NCBI RefSeq assembly: GCF_009789535.1
Contig: NZ_WSUT01000005.1
Coordinates: 1,921,501 to 1,985,500, forward strand
Origin: Sphingomonas carotinifaciens
GTDB lineage: Bacteria > Pseudomonadota > Alphaproteobacteria > Sphingomonadales > Sphingomonadaceae
DNA: 64,000 nt
Direction: 5' to 3'
In this document: positions 12,477 to 20,871 of the stretch, one piece after another
Numbering within the stretch: position 1 is the stretch's first letter
Layout: every line of letters starts with the position of its first letter
The notes under the pieces: model-generated
What the model was told of the DNA's origin: nothing
Seen by the model: only the letters and a program-made list of their open reading frames with translations
Database searches by the model: none
Made by a program: the position numbers and the translations under genes

Positions 12477-13592
12477 TTATTTCAGGACCGGATTGATCGT
12501 CTTGATGGTGCCGTCGGGATTGTAGAACATCTCCGTCACCTTCACGTTGCGCAGCCGGGTCTGGCCGGACAGTTGCGTGTCGGCGTAGAACAGCCACCAG
12601 CGGCCGTCCCATTCGACGATCGAATGATGCGTCGTCCACCCCTCGACCGGCTCCATGATCCGGCCCTTGTAGGTAAAGGGACCATAGGGTGAGTCGCCGA
12701 TCGCATAGACCAGGTAGTGCGTGTCGCCGGTCGAGTAGCTGAAGTAATATTTGCCGTTATATTTGTGCATCCACGACGCTTCGAAGAAGCGACGGTCATG
12801 GTCGCCACCTTTGAGCGGCTGGCCGCGCTCATCCAGGATGACGACGTCGCGCGGCTTTTCCGCGAATTCGGTCATACCGGGGTCCATCGCCGCGACCTTG
12901 GGGGTCAACGCCGGCTTGTCATCCGCCTGCAGGTCGGTCTTCGATCCGTTCGGATCATAGGTGCCGCTGGTATTGCGCTGAAGCTGCCCGCCCCAGATGC
13001 CGCCGAAATACATGTACGACTTGCCGTCGTCATCGGTGAAGACGGCCGGGTCGATCGAGAAACTGCCCTTGATCGGCTGCGGATTGGGCTTGAATGGGCC
13101 CATGGGGTTCTTCGAGGTGGCGACGCCGATGCGGAACGCGCCCTGCCGGTCCTTGGCGGGAAAATAGAGATAATAGGTGCCGTTCTTGTATGCCGCGTCG
13201 GGCGCCCACATCTGCTTTTCGGCCCAAGGCACCTGGGACACGTCCAGCGCGACCGGGCCGATCGTCACCGGGCCGCCGATCTTGTCCATGCTGAGCACGC
13301 GGTAATCGCGCATCTCGAAATGCGCGCCCAGATCGTCCTCGGGCGTCGGTCCGTCAATATCGTGGCTGTTATAGACGTAGATCTTGCCGCCGAAGACATG
13401 CGCAGACGGGTCGGCGGTGTAGATTTCGGTGACCAGCGGCTGCGACAGGTAACGCTTGCCCTGACCCTGCGCATTGGCGGCGCTCTCGTTCGTGGCGGCG
13501 GCATTGCCGTCCAGACCGGAGGGGGAACAGGCGGCGATGGCGATGGCGAGTGCCAGCGCGGGCACGACAGACAGCGATCGGATGCGGCGCAT
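12477..13592 (-). CDS. Exported glycoside hydrolase family 43 enzyme (beta-xylosidase/arabinofuranosidase type)
   Basis: A 371-residue GH43 protein with a lipoprotein-type signal peptide; the lipobox IAAC would make Cys22 the lipidated residue. The five-bladed propeller carries the GH43 acidic triad: Asp in YTADPSAHVF (about residue 61, general base), Asp in SIDPAVF (pKa modulator), and Glu in FFEASWMHK (general acid). It begins the operon with xylB and xylA, so xylose release (beta-xylosidase) or arabinose trimming from xylo-oligosaccharides fits best. AGGAAGGA lies before the ATG at 13592. The operator at 13637-13648 is 45 bp upstream. Linkage specificity cannot be read from sequence. Confidence 0.88.
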   Translation of the reverse strand: MRRIRSLSVVPALALAIAIAACSPSGLDGNAAATNESAANAQGQGKRYLSQPLVTEIYTADPSAHVFGGKIYVYNSHDIDGPTPEDDLGAHFEMRDYRVLSMDKIGGPVTIGPVALDVSQVPWAEKQMWAPDAAYKNGTYYLYFPAKDRQGAFRIGVATSKNPMGPFKPNPQPIKGSFSIDPAVFTDDDGKSYMYFGGIWGGQLQRNTSGTYDPNGSKTDLQADDKPALTPKVAAMDPGMTEFAEKPRDVVILDERGQPLKGGDHDRRFFEASWMHKYNGKYYFSYSTGDTHYLVYAIGDSPYGPFTYKGRIMEPVEGWTTHHSIVEWDGRWWLFYADTQLSGQTRLRNVKVTEMFYNPDGTIKTINPVLK

Positions 13593-13636
13593 TCGACGTC
13601 CTTCCTAATGACGGTCCTCTTGCCGGAACCATTTGC

Positions 13637-13648
13637 GATAGCGCTATC
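13637..13648. promoter_or_regulatory. LacI-type operator, GATAGCGCTATC palindrome
   Basis: A perfect 12-bp palindrome with the central CG step typical of LacI-family operators, in the 163-bp divergent region between the GH43-xylB-xylA operon and the lacI-type gene. Near-identical sites occur at 28630 and 37016, each before xylan-related genes. It probably binds the adjacent regulator and controls both directions. Binding is inferred from position and sequence. Confidence 0.8.
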
Positions 13649-13755
13649 ATAGAATTGGCCTTACATGTCGTGCAAGCACAATATGACCGGATCATCGGCA
13701 GCAAAACTTGCGCGGCTGATTGCGCTCGCCGCGCGATCGTGGAAGCTAGGGGAGC

Positions 13756-14817
13756 ATGAGCCAGAAACCGACGCGCCGTACCCGTAGCGCTCCCACCATC
13801 AGCGACGTTGCCAAGGCTGCCGGCGTTTCCCTGATGACCGTGTCGCGTGTCATCAATGGCGAGAACAATGTCCGACCCGCCACCCGCGAGGCGGTGAACG
13901 CGGCGATCGCGGCGCTGAACTACGCGCCCAACCCGGCGGCACGCAGCCTGGCCGGCGCGGCGCAGATCCGCATCGGCATGCTCTACAGCAATCCGAGTGC
14001 CGGCTTTCTCAGCGAATTCCTGCTCGGCAGCCTCGACCAGGCATCGCGTTCCGACGTGCAGATCATTGTCGAAAAATGCGAGATCGGCGAGCATGAGGTG
14101 GAGGTCGCCCGCCACCTGATCGAGGGTGGCATCGACGGCATCGTGCTGCCGCCTCCTTTGTGCGAGGCCGATGCGGTACTCGCCGCGCTCAACCAGGCAC
14201 GCATTCCCACCGTGCTGGTCGCCAGCGGCGAGCCGTGCGAGGCGATGCTGGCGGTGCGCATCGATGACCGTACCGCCGCACTGGACATGACGCGCCACAT
14301 CATGGCGCTGGGTCACCAGCGTATCGGCTTCATCCGCGGCAATCCCAACCTCACGGCCAGCGACCGGCGGTTCGAGGGGTACCGGGCGGCGCTGGACGAG
14401 GCGGGGATCGCCTTTGACGAGGGGCTGGTGACGCAAGGGCTCTATACCTATCGCTCCGGGCTGGACGCGGCCGAACGGCTGCTGGAGCGCGACGATCCGC
14501 CATCGGCGATCTTCGCCTCCAACGACGACATGGCCGCCGCGACCGTCGCGGTGGCGCATCGCCGCGGGCTGGACGTGCCCGGCGACCTGACCGTGGTCGG
14601 CTTCGACGATACCACGCTGGCGACCGCCATCTGGCCCGAGCTGACTACCATCCACCAGCCCATCGCCGACATGGCCCGCGCCGCCGTCGAACTGCTCGTC
14701 TCGGCGATCCGCCGGCAGACGGGGGCGGCCGAACCGCACCGGTTGCTCGATTTCAGCCTGATCCGGCGCCAGTCGGACGCGGCACCCAGGCGGCGTCCGC
14801 CCGCGCGGCTCGGCTGA
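13756..14817 (+). CDS. LacI-family transcriptional regulator (probable xylan/xylose regulator)
   Basis: A 353-residue repressor. The N-terminal helix-turn-helix reads ISDVAKAAGVSLMTVSRVING (about residues 15-35) with the hinge helix NPAARSLAG near residue 55. The rest is the periplasmic-binding-protein-like sensor domain (IDDRTAALDMTRHIMALGHQRIGFIRG, FASNDDMAAATV, VVGFDDT). It is divergent from GH43-xylB-xylA and shares an operator region with it, so autoregulation and repression of the xylose operon are likely, with relief by a xylose- or xylo-oligosaccharide-type ligand. Two further matching palindromes suggest it also controls the GH67/GH3 and TonB promoters. The ligand is an inference from context. 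Confidence 0.9.
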   Translation: MSQKPTRRTRSAPTISDVAKAAGVSLMTVSRVINGENNVRPATREAVNAAIAALNYAPNPAARSLAGAAQIRIGMLYSNPSAGFLSEFLLGSLDQASRSDVQIIVEKCEIGEHEVEVARHLIEGGIDGIVLPPPLCEADAVLAALNQARIPTVLVASGEPCEAMLAVRIDDRTAALDMTRHIMALGHQRIGFIRGNPNLTASDRRFEGYRAALDEAGIAFDEGLVTQGLYTYRSGLDAAERLLERDDPPSAIFASNDDMAAATVAVAHRRGLDVPGDLTVVGFDDTTLATAIWPELTTIHQPIADMARAAVELLVSAIRRQTGAAEPHRLLDFSLIRRQSDAAPRRRPPARLG

Positions 14818-14851
14818 CGCACGCCGCCATCGTTATCAAAAGGGGATTAGC

Positions 14852-16819
14852 ATGACGAACATCCGCCATGGGCTGTTGCTTGCCGCCACGTGTCTGGCCG
14901 GCGCATCGCCCGCCGCCGCGCAACAGGCGCTGACGCTCGCCTCGCCCGACGGGACCATCGTCTTCTCCCTGAACGGCAGCACCGGCGGCCCCCCGCAATT
15001 CCAGGTCGCCCGCCGCGGCGAACCGGTCATCGCCCCGTCCCCCCTAGGCTTCAACTTCACCGACGGCTCCCGCACCGACGCGCTCAGCGCACGCGAACTG
15101 CGTCGCTCGGTCGCGGACCGGATGCTGCCGCTGGTCGCGACCAAGACGGCCAAGGCGCGCGACCATTATAACGAGATGGTCGTGGCGCTTGCCGATCCGG
15201 CCGGTGCCCGCGCGGCCATCGAACTGACGGTGCGTGCCTATGACGACGGCATCGCCTTTCGCTACACCATGCCGGGCGGCGCCAAGCCCACCGAGATCCG
15301 CGTCGAGCGGACCGGTTTCTCCTTCCCGACCGACGACAAATGCTGGGGCCTGAACGTCGGCCGCTTCACCTCCAGCCATGAGGGTTATTATGACCCTCTG
15401 ACGATCAGCCAGCTTCGACCGACCGACCTGTACGACAATCCGCTGCTGTGCCGCACGCCCAGCGGCGCGACCAACTTCATGCTGACCGAGGCGGACCTGA
15501 CCGATTATCCGGGCAGTTACTTTGCCGGGCGCGGAGATGGCGGCCTGGGGGTCGAGGTGGTGCAGGCGATGCTGCCGGGCGAGTTGCGGACGGCGGTGCG
15601 CAAGGCGGCGGGGCAGGCGGTGGTAACGCCGTGGCGCGTGGTGCTGATGGCGGACAAGGCAGGGGACCTGATCGCGTCGAACACGATCGGCAACCTCAAT
15701 CCGCAGCCGAGCGGCGACTGGTCGTGGCTGAAGCCGGGCAAGTCCGCCTGGGACTGGTGGTCCGGGCCATATTTCCCCGGTCAGGCGCCCGAGCCGATGA
15801 CCATGACCGGCCTGAAGAAGCTGATCGACTTTGCCGGTCAGGCGGGGCTGCCCTATCTGCTGGTCGACGAGGGGTGGGCACTGAACTCGGGCGTCGGCGG
15901 CTCCGCACCGCCCGATACCGACATCACGAAGACGCAAAGCGGCCTGAACATGCCCGAGCTGGTCGCCTATGCGAAGGCGCGGCGCGTCGACCTGTTGCTC
16001 TGGCTGCAATGGAGCCAGCTCGATCAGCGGCTGGAGGAAGCGCTCGATCAATATGCCCGCTGGGGGATCAAGGGCATCAAGGTCGACTTCATGGATCGCA
16101 ACGACCAGCCGATGGTGAATTATTATCACCGCGTGCTGGCGGCGGCGGCCAAGCGGCACCTGATGGTCGACCTGCACGGTGCCTATCCGCCGACCGGTCT
16201 GGCGCGGACCTGGCCCAACTTCGTCACGCAGGAAGGCGTGATGGGGGCGGAATACAACAAATGGTCACGCCTCATCACCGCGCGGCACAACGTCAATCTC
16301 GCCTTTACGCGCATGGTGCTGGGCCCGCTCGACTATACGCCGGGGGGCTTTCGCAATCGCACGCCGGCCGACTTCCAGATCGTCAACAGCCCGCCCCAGG
16401 TACAGACGACGCGCGGCGCGGCACTTGCCATGTATGTGGTCTGGGAAAGCCCGCTGCAAATGGTCTCCGACAGCCCGGACGCCTATGCCGGCCAGCCGGA
16501 ATTCGGCTTCATCCAGGCGGTGCCCACGGTGTGGGACGAAACCCGATTCCTCGACGGCGACATCGACAGCCATGTCGTCATCGCCCGGCGCAAGGGACGG
16601 GACTGGTATATCGGCGCGATGACGACCGAACAGGGCCGCCCCGTCACCCTGCCGCTCAATTTCCTCGGCAAGGGGCGGTTCAAGGCGGAGATCTGGCAGG
16701 ACGGCGCCGCCGCCGACCAGGCGGTGCGCAGCAACCGGACCGTTTCCGCGGAGGACAGCCTGTCGCTGCTGCTGGCGCCTTCGGGGGGCGCGGCCGTGCG
16801 CCTGACGCCGGCGGGGTAG
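14852..16819 (+). CDS. Exported glycoside hydrolase family 97 enzyme
   Basis: A 655-residue protein with a signal peptide ending ASPAAAQQ. It has the three-part GH97 plan: N-terminal beta-sandwich (SPDGTIVFSL), central (beta/alpha)8 barrel (SAWDWWSGPYFPG, YLLVDEGWA, GIKGIKVDFMDRNDQ, VTQEGVMGAEYNKW), and a C-terminal beta domain. GH97 contains inverting alpha-glucosidases and retaining alpha-galactosidases. The Asp in KVDFMD sits where the retaining group has its nucleophile, so an alpha-galactosidase-like activity is my tentative reading. It follows the lacI-type gene by 34 bp on the same strand, which suggests co-regulation with the hemicellulose genes. Confidence 0.85.
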   Translation: MTNIRHGLLLAATCLAGASPAAAQQALTLASPDGTIVFSLNGSTGGPPQFQVARRGEPVIAPSPLGFNFTDGSRTDALSARELRRSVADRMLPLVATKTAKARDHYNEMVVALADPAGARAAIELTVRAYDDGIAFRYTMPGGAKPTEIRVERTGFSFPTDDKCWGLNVGRFTSSHEGYYDPLTISQLRPTDLYDNPLLCRTPSGATNFMLTEADLTDYPGSYFAGRGDGGLGVEVVQAMLPGELRTAVRKAAGQAVVTPWRVVLMADKAGDLIASNTIGNLNPQPSGDWSWLKPGKSAWDWWSGPYFPGQAPEPMTMTGLKKLIDFAGQAGLPYLLVDEGWALNSGVGGSAPPDTDITKTQSGLNMPELVAYAKARRVDLLLWLQWSQLDQRLEEALDQYARWGIKGIKVDFMDRNDQPMVNYYHRVLAAAAKRHLMVDLHGAYPPTGLARTWPNFVTQEGVMGAEYNKWSRLITARHNVNLAFTRMVLGPLDYTPGGFRNRTPADFQIVNSPPQVQTTRGAALAMYVVWESPLQMVSDSPDAYAGQPEFGFIQAVPTVWDETRFLDGDIDSHVVIARRKGRDWYIGAMTTEQGRPVTLPLNFLGKGRFKAEIWQDGAAADQAVRSNRTVSAEDSLSLLLAPSGGAAVRLTPAG

Positions 16820-16828
16820 GATGGTTCG

Positions 16829-16857
16829 CGCAGAGGCGCGTTCTTCGCGCCTCTGCG
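16829..16857. terminator. Perfect 12-bp hairpin between convergent genes
   Basis: CGCAGAGGCGCG and CGCGCCTCTGCG form a perfect stem around a 5-base loop, in the 42-bp gap between the GH97 gene and the convergent esterase gene. Its arms resemble the inner arms of the large hairpin repeats at 25.8-26.4 kb. A bidirectional terminator role is likely from position. Confidence 0.65.
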
Positions 16858-16861
16858 GGAG

Positions 16862-18877
16862 CTATTGGCAGATGCCCGCAGGTGGCCCCGCCGGCTTCGG
16901 CATCGGCAATGAGGCGGTAGGTCCGGGCCGAGAGGGATCGACCGCCGCGGCGTAGAAGGGGGCACGCTCCACCTCGGCCAGCGGTGCGAAGCGGAAGCCC
17001 ATGCCGCGGTACATCGCCAGCAGTCGGGGCAGCATGCGGGCGGTGAACGCGCCGGCATGCATCAGCACCACCTGCGGCGTTTCACCCCCGGCAGCCCTTG
17101 CCGCCGCCGCCGAGGCGCGCGCGTCGGCCAGATATGCCGCTTCCAGCCGAGCCACCGCGCCGGCATCACCCTTCGCCGTGCATGCGGCGTAAGGCGCATT
17201 CCAGTCATAATCGGCAAAGCTCGTCGTGACCGCCGCGATCCGGTAGCCGCCCTTGGCGAGCGATCGGCGCGCCGCTTCGCGCACGTCCGGATCACGCCCT
17301 TCGTTCAGAAAGGGATAGCGGAACCAGTGCCAGTCGCCCTTCGCAACGCGCCTCAGCACCGCCTCGTTCTGCGCGAGGTCGGCCGCAAACCCCGCCGCGC
17401 CCAGCGTGTCGAGCGCGGCGTGCGCATAGCCGTGACTGCCCAGCGCCAGTCCCGCACCGGTCCAGGCGGCGATCGCAGCGGCGCTGTCTTTCGGCGTATC
17501 CGTGCCGAAGCCGCCGTTGAGGAAGCCGAATGCCGGTGCCTTTTCCGCCGCCAGCGCCGCGGCGATCTGCTCCACCACCTTTGTCCGCGAGGCGCCCTGC
17601 GGCAGGGGGCCATGCGCCGGCAGGTCGTCAAAGGTCAGCGCCATCGGCGTTGCCGCAGCAGGTGCGAACAGCCCCAGCGGCACCGCCTCGCCCATCGCAC
17701 GATAACCCGCCTCGGACGGGTGGAGGTGATCGCCGGAGTCATATTGCGAAGCCAGACGGTCGGGCGCGGCGGGATCGCGCATCACCGCGTCGAAATCGAC
17801 CACCGCATCGAAGGTGCCGCTTTCGCGGATGAAGCGGTTGATCGCCTGCCGGTCGGCCTCCAGTTCCGGTCCGGGATGGTAATAGTCGTTGCCGCCCATC
17901 GGCATGATCGTCCCCCCGATCACGCGGATGCCGCGGGCATGCGCCTTGGCGACCATGTCGGTGAAAGCGGCGGTGATCCGCCGGACGAGTTCCGCATGCG
18001 CGGCGGGCGTCGCCGGGGCGTCGCGCGTCAACGTGCCGAGGTCGTTCACCCCCTCCAGCAGGATCGCCCAGCGCGCACCGCTGCGATCCAGCACGTCGCG
18101 CTGGAAACGGTCGATCAATCGCGGTCCGCTGCCGTCGTTCAACACGCGGTTGCCGCCGATCCCGGCATTCACCAGCCCGATCGTCCGGGTCGAGGCGTTG
18201 CCGCGCAAGCGTGCGGCCAGCACATCGGTCCAGCGGCTGTTGCGCTCCGGCTTCACGCCGTAGCCGTCGGTGATCGAATCCCCCACCGCGACGATCGCGG
18301 CGAGACGGGCCGCTTCCACGTCGATGCCGGCCAGCCAGTACCAGCGCGTCACCGCCTCGGCCCCCGGCAGGTCGACGTCCGTCACATGGTTGCCAATGCT
18401 CAGGAAGCTGGTGGCGCGCGCACCGGGGTGACCGGTCTGCGGCGCCGGCACGCGGGGCAGATACAGGCTGACCGCAACATCGGCCGCGGGCGGCAGGGTC
18501 ATGCCAACGGCGTCGGACCAACGTTCCTGGCCGGCCGCAATGGTGACGGAGGCCCTGCCGGAGAAGCGCAGCGGCTGCGCCGTGTTCGCGCGCGGCGTGC
18601 CGGGGGCAGGGGCCAGTGCCACCGCCGCGGCATCGATGGTCAGCGGTTCGGTGCCATGGACATTGGACAGCAGCACGCGCATCCGCCTGCCGCCGGCCGA
18701 GACGCGCACGATCTGGCGCAGCGTGACGTCGCGGGACCGGGTGGCCGGCCACGCCGTGTAACCCCCCGTCGCCACCTGTGCGGCACCCCAGCTTCCCTGC
18801 CAGCGATCAGCCGCCGCTGCCGGTGCCGCAAGCACGGCCAGCACGCCCGCCGCCAAAGCCAAACCCTGCCGCATCAC
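16862..18877 (-). CDS. Exported two-domain esterase: SGNH/GDSL hydrolase fused to polysaccharide deacetylase
   Basis: A 671-residue secreted protein (signal peptide ending APAAAADR). Residues about 190-400 are an SGNH hydrolase: Ser201 in VAVGDSITDG, the GGN block at 241-243, Asn279 in GVNDLG, and Asp383/His386 in DHLHPSEAGY. A beta-sandwich-like region precedes it. Residues about 411-640 are a NodB/CE4-type deacetylase with TFDDLP (415-420), the metal-binding SHGYAH (481-486) and FRYPF. Both domain types occur among acetyl-xylan and other carbohydrate esterases, and the surrounding xylan genes support deacetylation of hemicellulose. All key residues look present in both domains. Peptidoglycan or another acetylated glycan remains possible. 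Confidence 0.85.
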   Translation of the reverse strand: MMRQGLALAAGVLAVLAAPAAAADRWQGSWGAAQVATGGYTAWPATRSRDVTLRQIVRVSAGGRRMRVLLSNVHGTEPLTIDAAAVALAPAPGTPRANTAQPLRFSGRASVTIAAGQERWSDAVGMTLPPAADVAVSLYLPRVPAPQTGHPGARATSFLSIGNHVTDVDLPGAEAVTRWYWLAGIDVEAARLAAIVAVGDSITDGYGVKPERNSRWTDVLAARLRGNASTRTIGLVNAGIGGNRVLNDGSGPRLIDRFQRDVLDRSGARWAILLEGVNDLGTLTRDAPATPAAHAELVRRITAAFTDMVAKAHARGIRVIGGTIMPMGGNDYYHPGPELEADRQAINRFIRESGTFDAVVDFDAVMRDPAAPDRLASQYDSGDHLHPSEAGYRAMGEAVPLGLFAPAAATPMALTFDDLPAHGPLPQGASRTKVVEQIAAALAAEKAPAFGFLNGGFGTDTPKDSAAAIAAWTGAGLALGSHGYAHAALDTLGAAGFAADLAQNEAVLRRVAKGDWHWFRYPFLNEGRDPDVREAARRSLAKGGYRIAAVTTSFADYDWNAPYAACTAKGDAGAVARLEAAYLADARASAAAARAAGGETPQVVLMHAGAFTARMLPRLLAMYRGMGFRFAPLAEVERAPFYAAAVDPSRPGPTASLPMPKPAGPPAGICQ

Positions 18878-18932
18878 CCCTCCTGCATGTCGATCGCGCT
18901 ACCTAAGCGTCTCGCGCGACCGGGGGCAAGGA

Positions 18933-20582
18933 TCAGCGCGCGGTGGAAAGCCGGGCGTCGAGCAGATCCAGTTCGCGCCCCAGCCGGCTTGCGGTGTCCA
19001 TGTTGATCTCGCGCGTCTGCGCCAGATCGAAGATCGCCTTGCGCTCGGCCCGGATCGCGGCGAGGCGCATGATGCGCTCCGTGCCTTCCCATTCGTCCTG
19101 CCGCTTCGTCTTGGTGTCGTCCGACAGGCTGTCGATCCGATCGCGATAGCCATCCATCAGGCGCGCGGCGATCTCGACATAATGGTCGGCATCCTCGCTG
19201 TTCTCGCTCATCCGGTGCTGTTCCTTTTCCAGCGCGGCGATCGCTGCCTGCGCACCGATGCGCCGCGCCCGGTCGCGTTCCGCCTCCGTGCCATGCTCCG
19301 GCGGCAGGTCGAGCCCGCGCAGCAGCAGCGGCAGCGCGACGCTGGCGATCACCAGCGAGGCGAGGATCACGCCCGAGGCGAGGAAGATCGCCAGGTCGCG
19401 CGCCGGAAAGGGGCTGCCGTCGTTCATCGCCAGCGGCAGCGTCAGCACACCGGCCAGCGTGATCGCGCCGCGCGCGCCCGCCACCGACATCGCGGCCACG
19501 ATGCGGCGCGGCGGGCTGACATGCGTGCCGTCGCGGCGCCGTGTGCGGAACAGCGTGAAGCGCAGCGACACCCACACCCAGGCGAAGCGCAGCAGCGCCA
19601 GCCCGCCGACGATCGCGGCGACATAGACGCCCAGCCACCACGGGCTGTCATGCCCGGTAGACACCACCGTGTCGCGCGCGGCGGCGAACACCTCGGGCAT
19701 CTGTTCGCCCAGCAGCACGAAGATCACGCCGTTTAGCGTGAATTGCAGCATGTCCCAAACGGCCCGCCGGCGGATGCGCGTCGCCGCCATCACGCTGGCC
19801 CAGGCGGTGGTAAAGGTCATCGACAGGCCGGCAGCGGCGGCGGCCAGCACGCCCGAGGCATGGACATGCTCCGCCGCGAGATAGGCCGCGAACGGGATGA
19901 GCAGGCTGACGAGGATGTTCGATCCGGAATCGTCGCCGAAGCGGCGCGCGAACCAGCCCTTGGCCGCGGTGATGCCCCATGTGCAGCCGACGCCGATCGC
20001 AACGCCCGCCAGCGCCATCCACGCAAAGGTCAGCGCCGCCTCACCGAGCGAGAAGGTGCCGGTCAGTGCCGCCGCAATGGCGAAGCGCAGGCAGACGAGA
20101 CCCGATGCGTCGTTCAGCAGCGATTCCCCCTCCAGGATGTGCATCATCCGGCGCGGGATCGGGACCTTGGCGGCGATGGCCGACACCGCGATCGGATCGG
20201 TCGGCGACACCACGGCGGCCAGTGCGAAGGCGACGGCGTAGGGCATGGCCGGGATCATCCAGTGGATGAACCACCCCATGCCAAGGACCGTCAGAAAGAC
20301 GAGGCCCAGCGCCAGTCCCAGCACGGCACCGCGATCCTTGAACAATTCGTCCTTGGGGATACGCCATCCATCCAGGAACAGCAGCGGCGGCACGAACAGC
20401 AGGAAGAAGAGTTCAGGATCGAGCGTGACCCGGACATGCGCGATGGAACCGATGGCGATGCCCAAGCCGATCTGGACGAGCGGCCGTGGCAAAGCCGATG
20501 GCAGCAGGCGGGAGATCATGCCGCTCACCACGACGGCGAGCAACAGCACAAGGCACAGGGTCACGATTTCCAAACCGGGCAT
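18933..20582 (-). CDS. Na+/H+ antiporter, CPA1 family
   Basis: A 549-residue inner-membrane cation/proton exchanger with about 12 hydrophobic helices followed by a ~120-residue soluble, charged C-terminal tail. Family markers are FVPPLLFLDGWRI, VVSPTDPIAVSAI, ILEGESLLNDASGLV (with the ND pair) and GARGAITLAGVLTLP. Such proteins exchange cytoplasmic Na+ or K+ for H+ in pH and salt control. The ATG at 20582 gives the expected hydrophobic N-terminus (MPGLEIVTLCLVLLL), but AAGGAG touches it directly, so an in-frame ATG at 20612 is possible. It is divergent from the PepSY gene with no evident functional link to it. Confidence 0.87.
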   Translation of the reverse strand: MPGLEIVTLCLVLLLAVVVSGMISRLLPSALPRPLVQIGLGIAIGSIAHVRVTLDPELFFLLFVPPLLFLDGWRIPKDELFKDRGAVLGLALGLVFLTVLGMGWFIHWMIPAMPYAVAFALAAVVSPTDPIAVSAIAAKVPIPRRMMHILEGESLLNDASGLVCLRFAIAAALTGTFSLGEAALTFAWMALAGVAIGVGCTWGITAAKGWFARRFGDDSGSNILVSLLIPFAAYLAAEHVHASGVLAAAAAGLSMTFTTAWASVMAATRIRRRAVWDMLQFTLNGVIFVLLGEQMPEVFAAARDTVVSTGHDSPWWLGVYVAAIVGGLALLRFAWVWVSLRFTLFRTRRRDGTHVSPPRRIVAAMSVAGARGAITLAGVLTLPLAMNDGSPFPARDLAIFLASGVILASLVIASVALPLLLRGLDLPPEHGTEAERDRARRIGAQAAIAALEKEQHRMSENSEDADHYVEIAARLMDGYRDRIDSLSDDTKTKRQDEWEGTERIMRLAAIRAERKAIFDLAQTREINMDTASRLGRELDLLDARLSTAR

Positions 20583-20835
20583 CTCCTTTTCGAACGGGGT
20601 CGGCCAATACATGGCGCAGCGGGACGCAATGCTCCACCCCGAATGCTGATTTTTTAGGCAGATGGCGTGAAAAGCGTGGAGCGATGCGCCACGGCGCACC
20701 CCATTCGGTATGGCTGACGTGCAACCGACCCGTGCCGCGGCGGGGATCAGCCGGCGGCGGTCAGGGGCCAGTTCCTGCGAAAATGCGATCGCCTTGCAAC
20801 GGGCCGGGCAATCGCGCATAGCGGCAAACCATGAT

Positions 20836-20848
20836 AATGCGTCGCAAT
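20836..20848. promoter_or_regulatory. Possible Fur-type box before the PepSY-receptor genes
   Basis: AATGCGTCGCAAT is nearly palindromic (11 of 13 positions symmetric, counting the centre as free) and is flanked by AT-rich sequence unusual for this genome, 24 bp before the PepSY start. Its look and the siderophore-type receptor downstream suggest iron control by Fur. It is one site without a matching second copy, so it is tentative. Confidence 0.35.
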
Positions 20849-20871
20849 TATTCCCGGCGGGCCGTCCGGCG

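Noticed and set aside
14829..14840. CGTTATCA half-site before the GH97 gene as a fourth LacI operator
   Set aside because: Only one half of the palindrome is present; the other half does not match, so it cannot be separated from chance.
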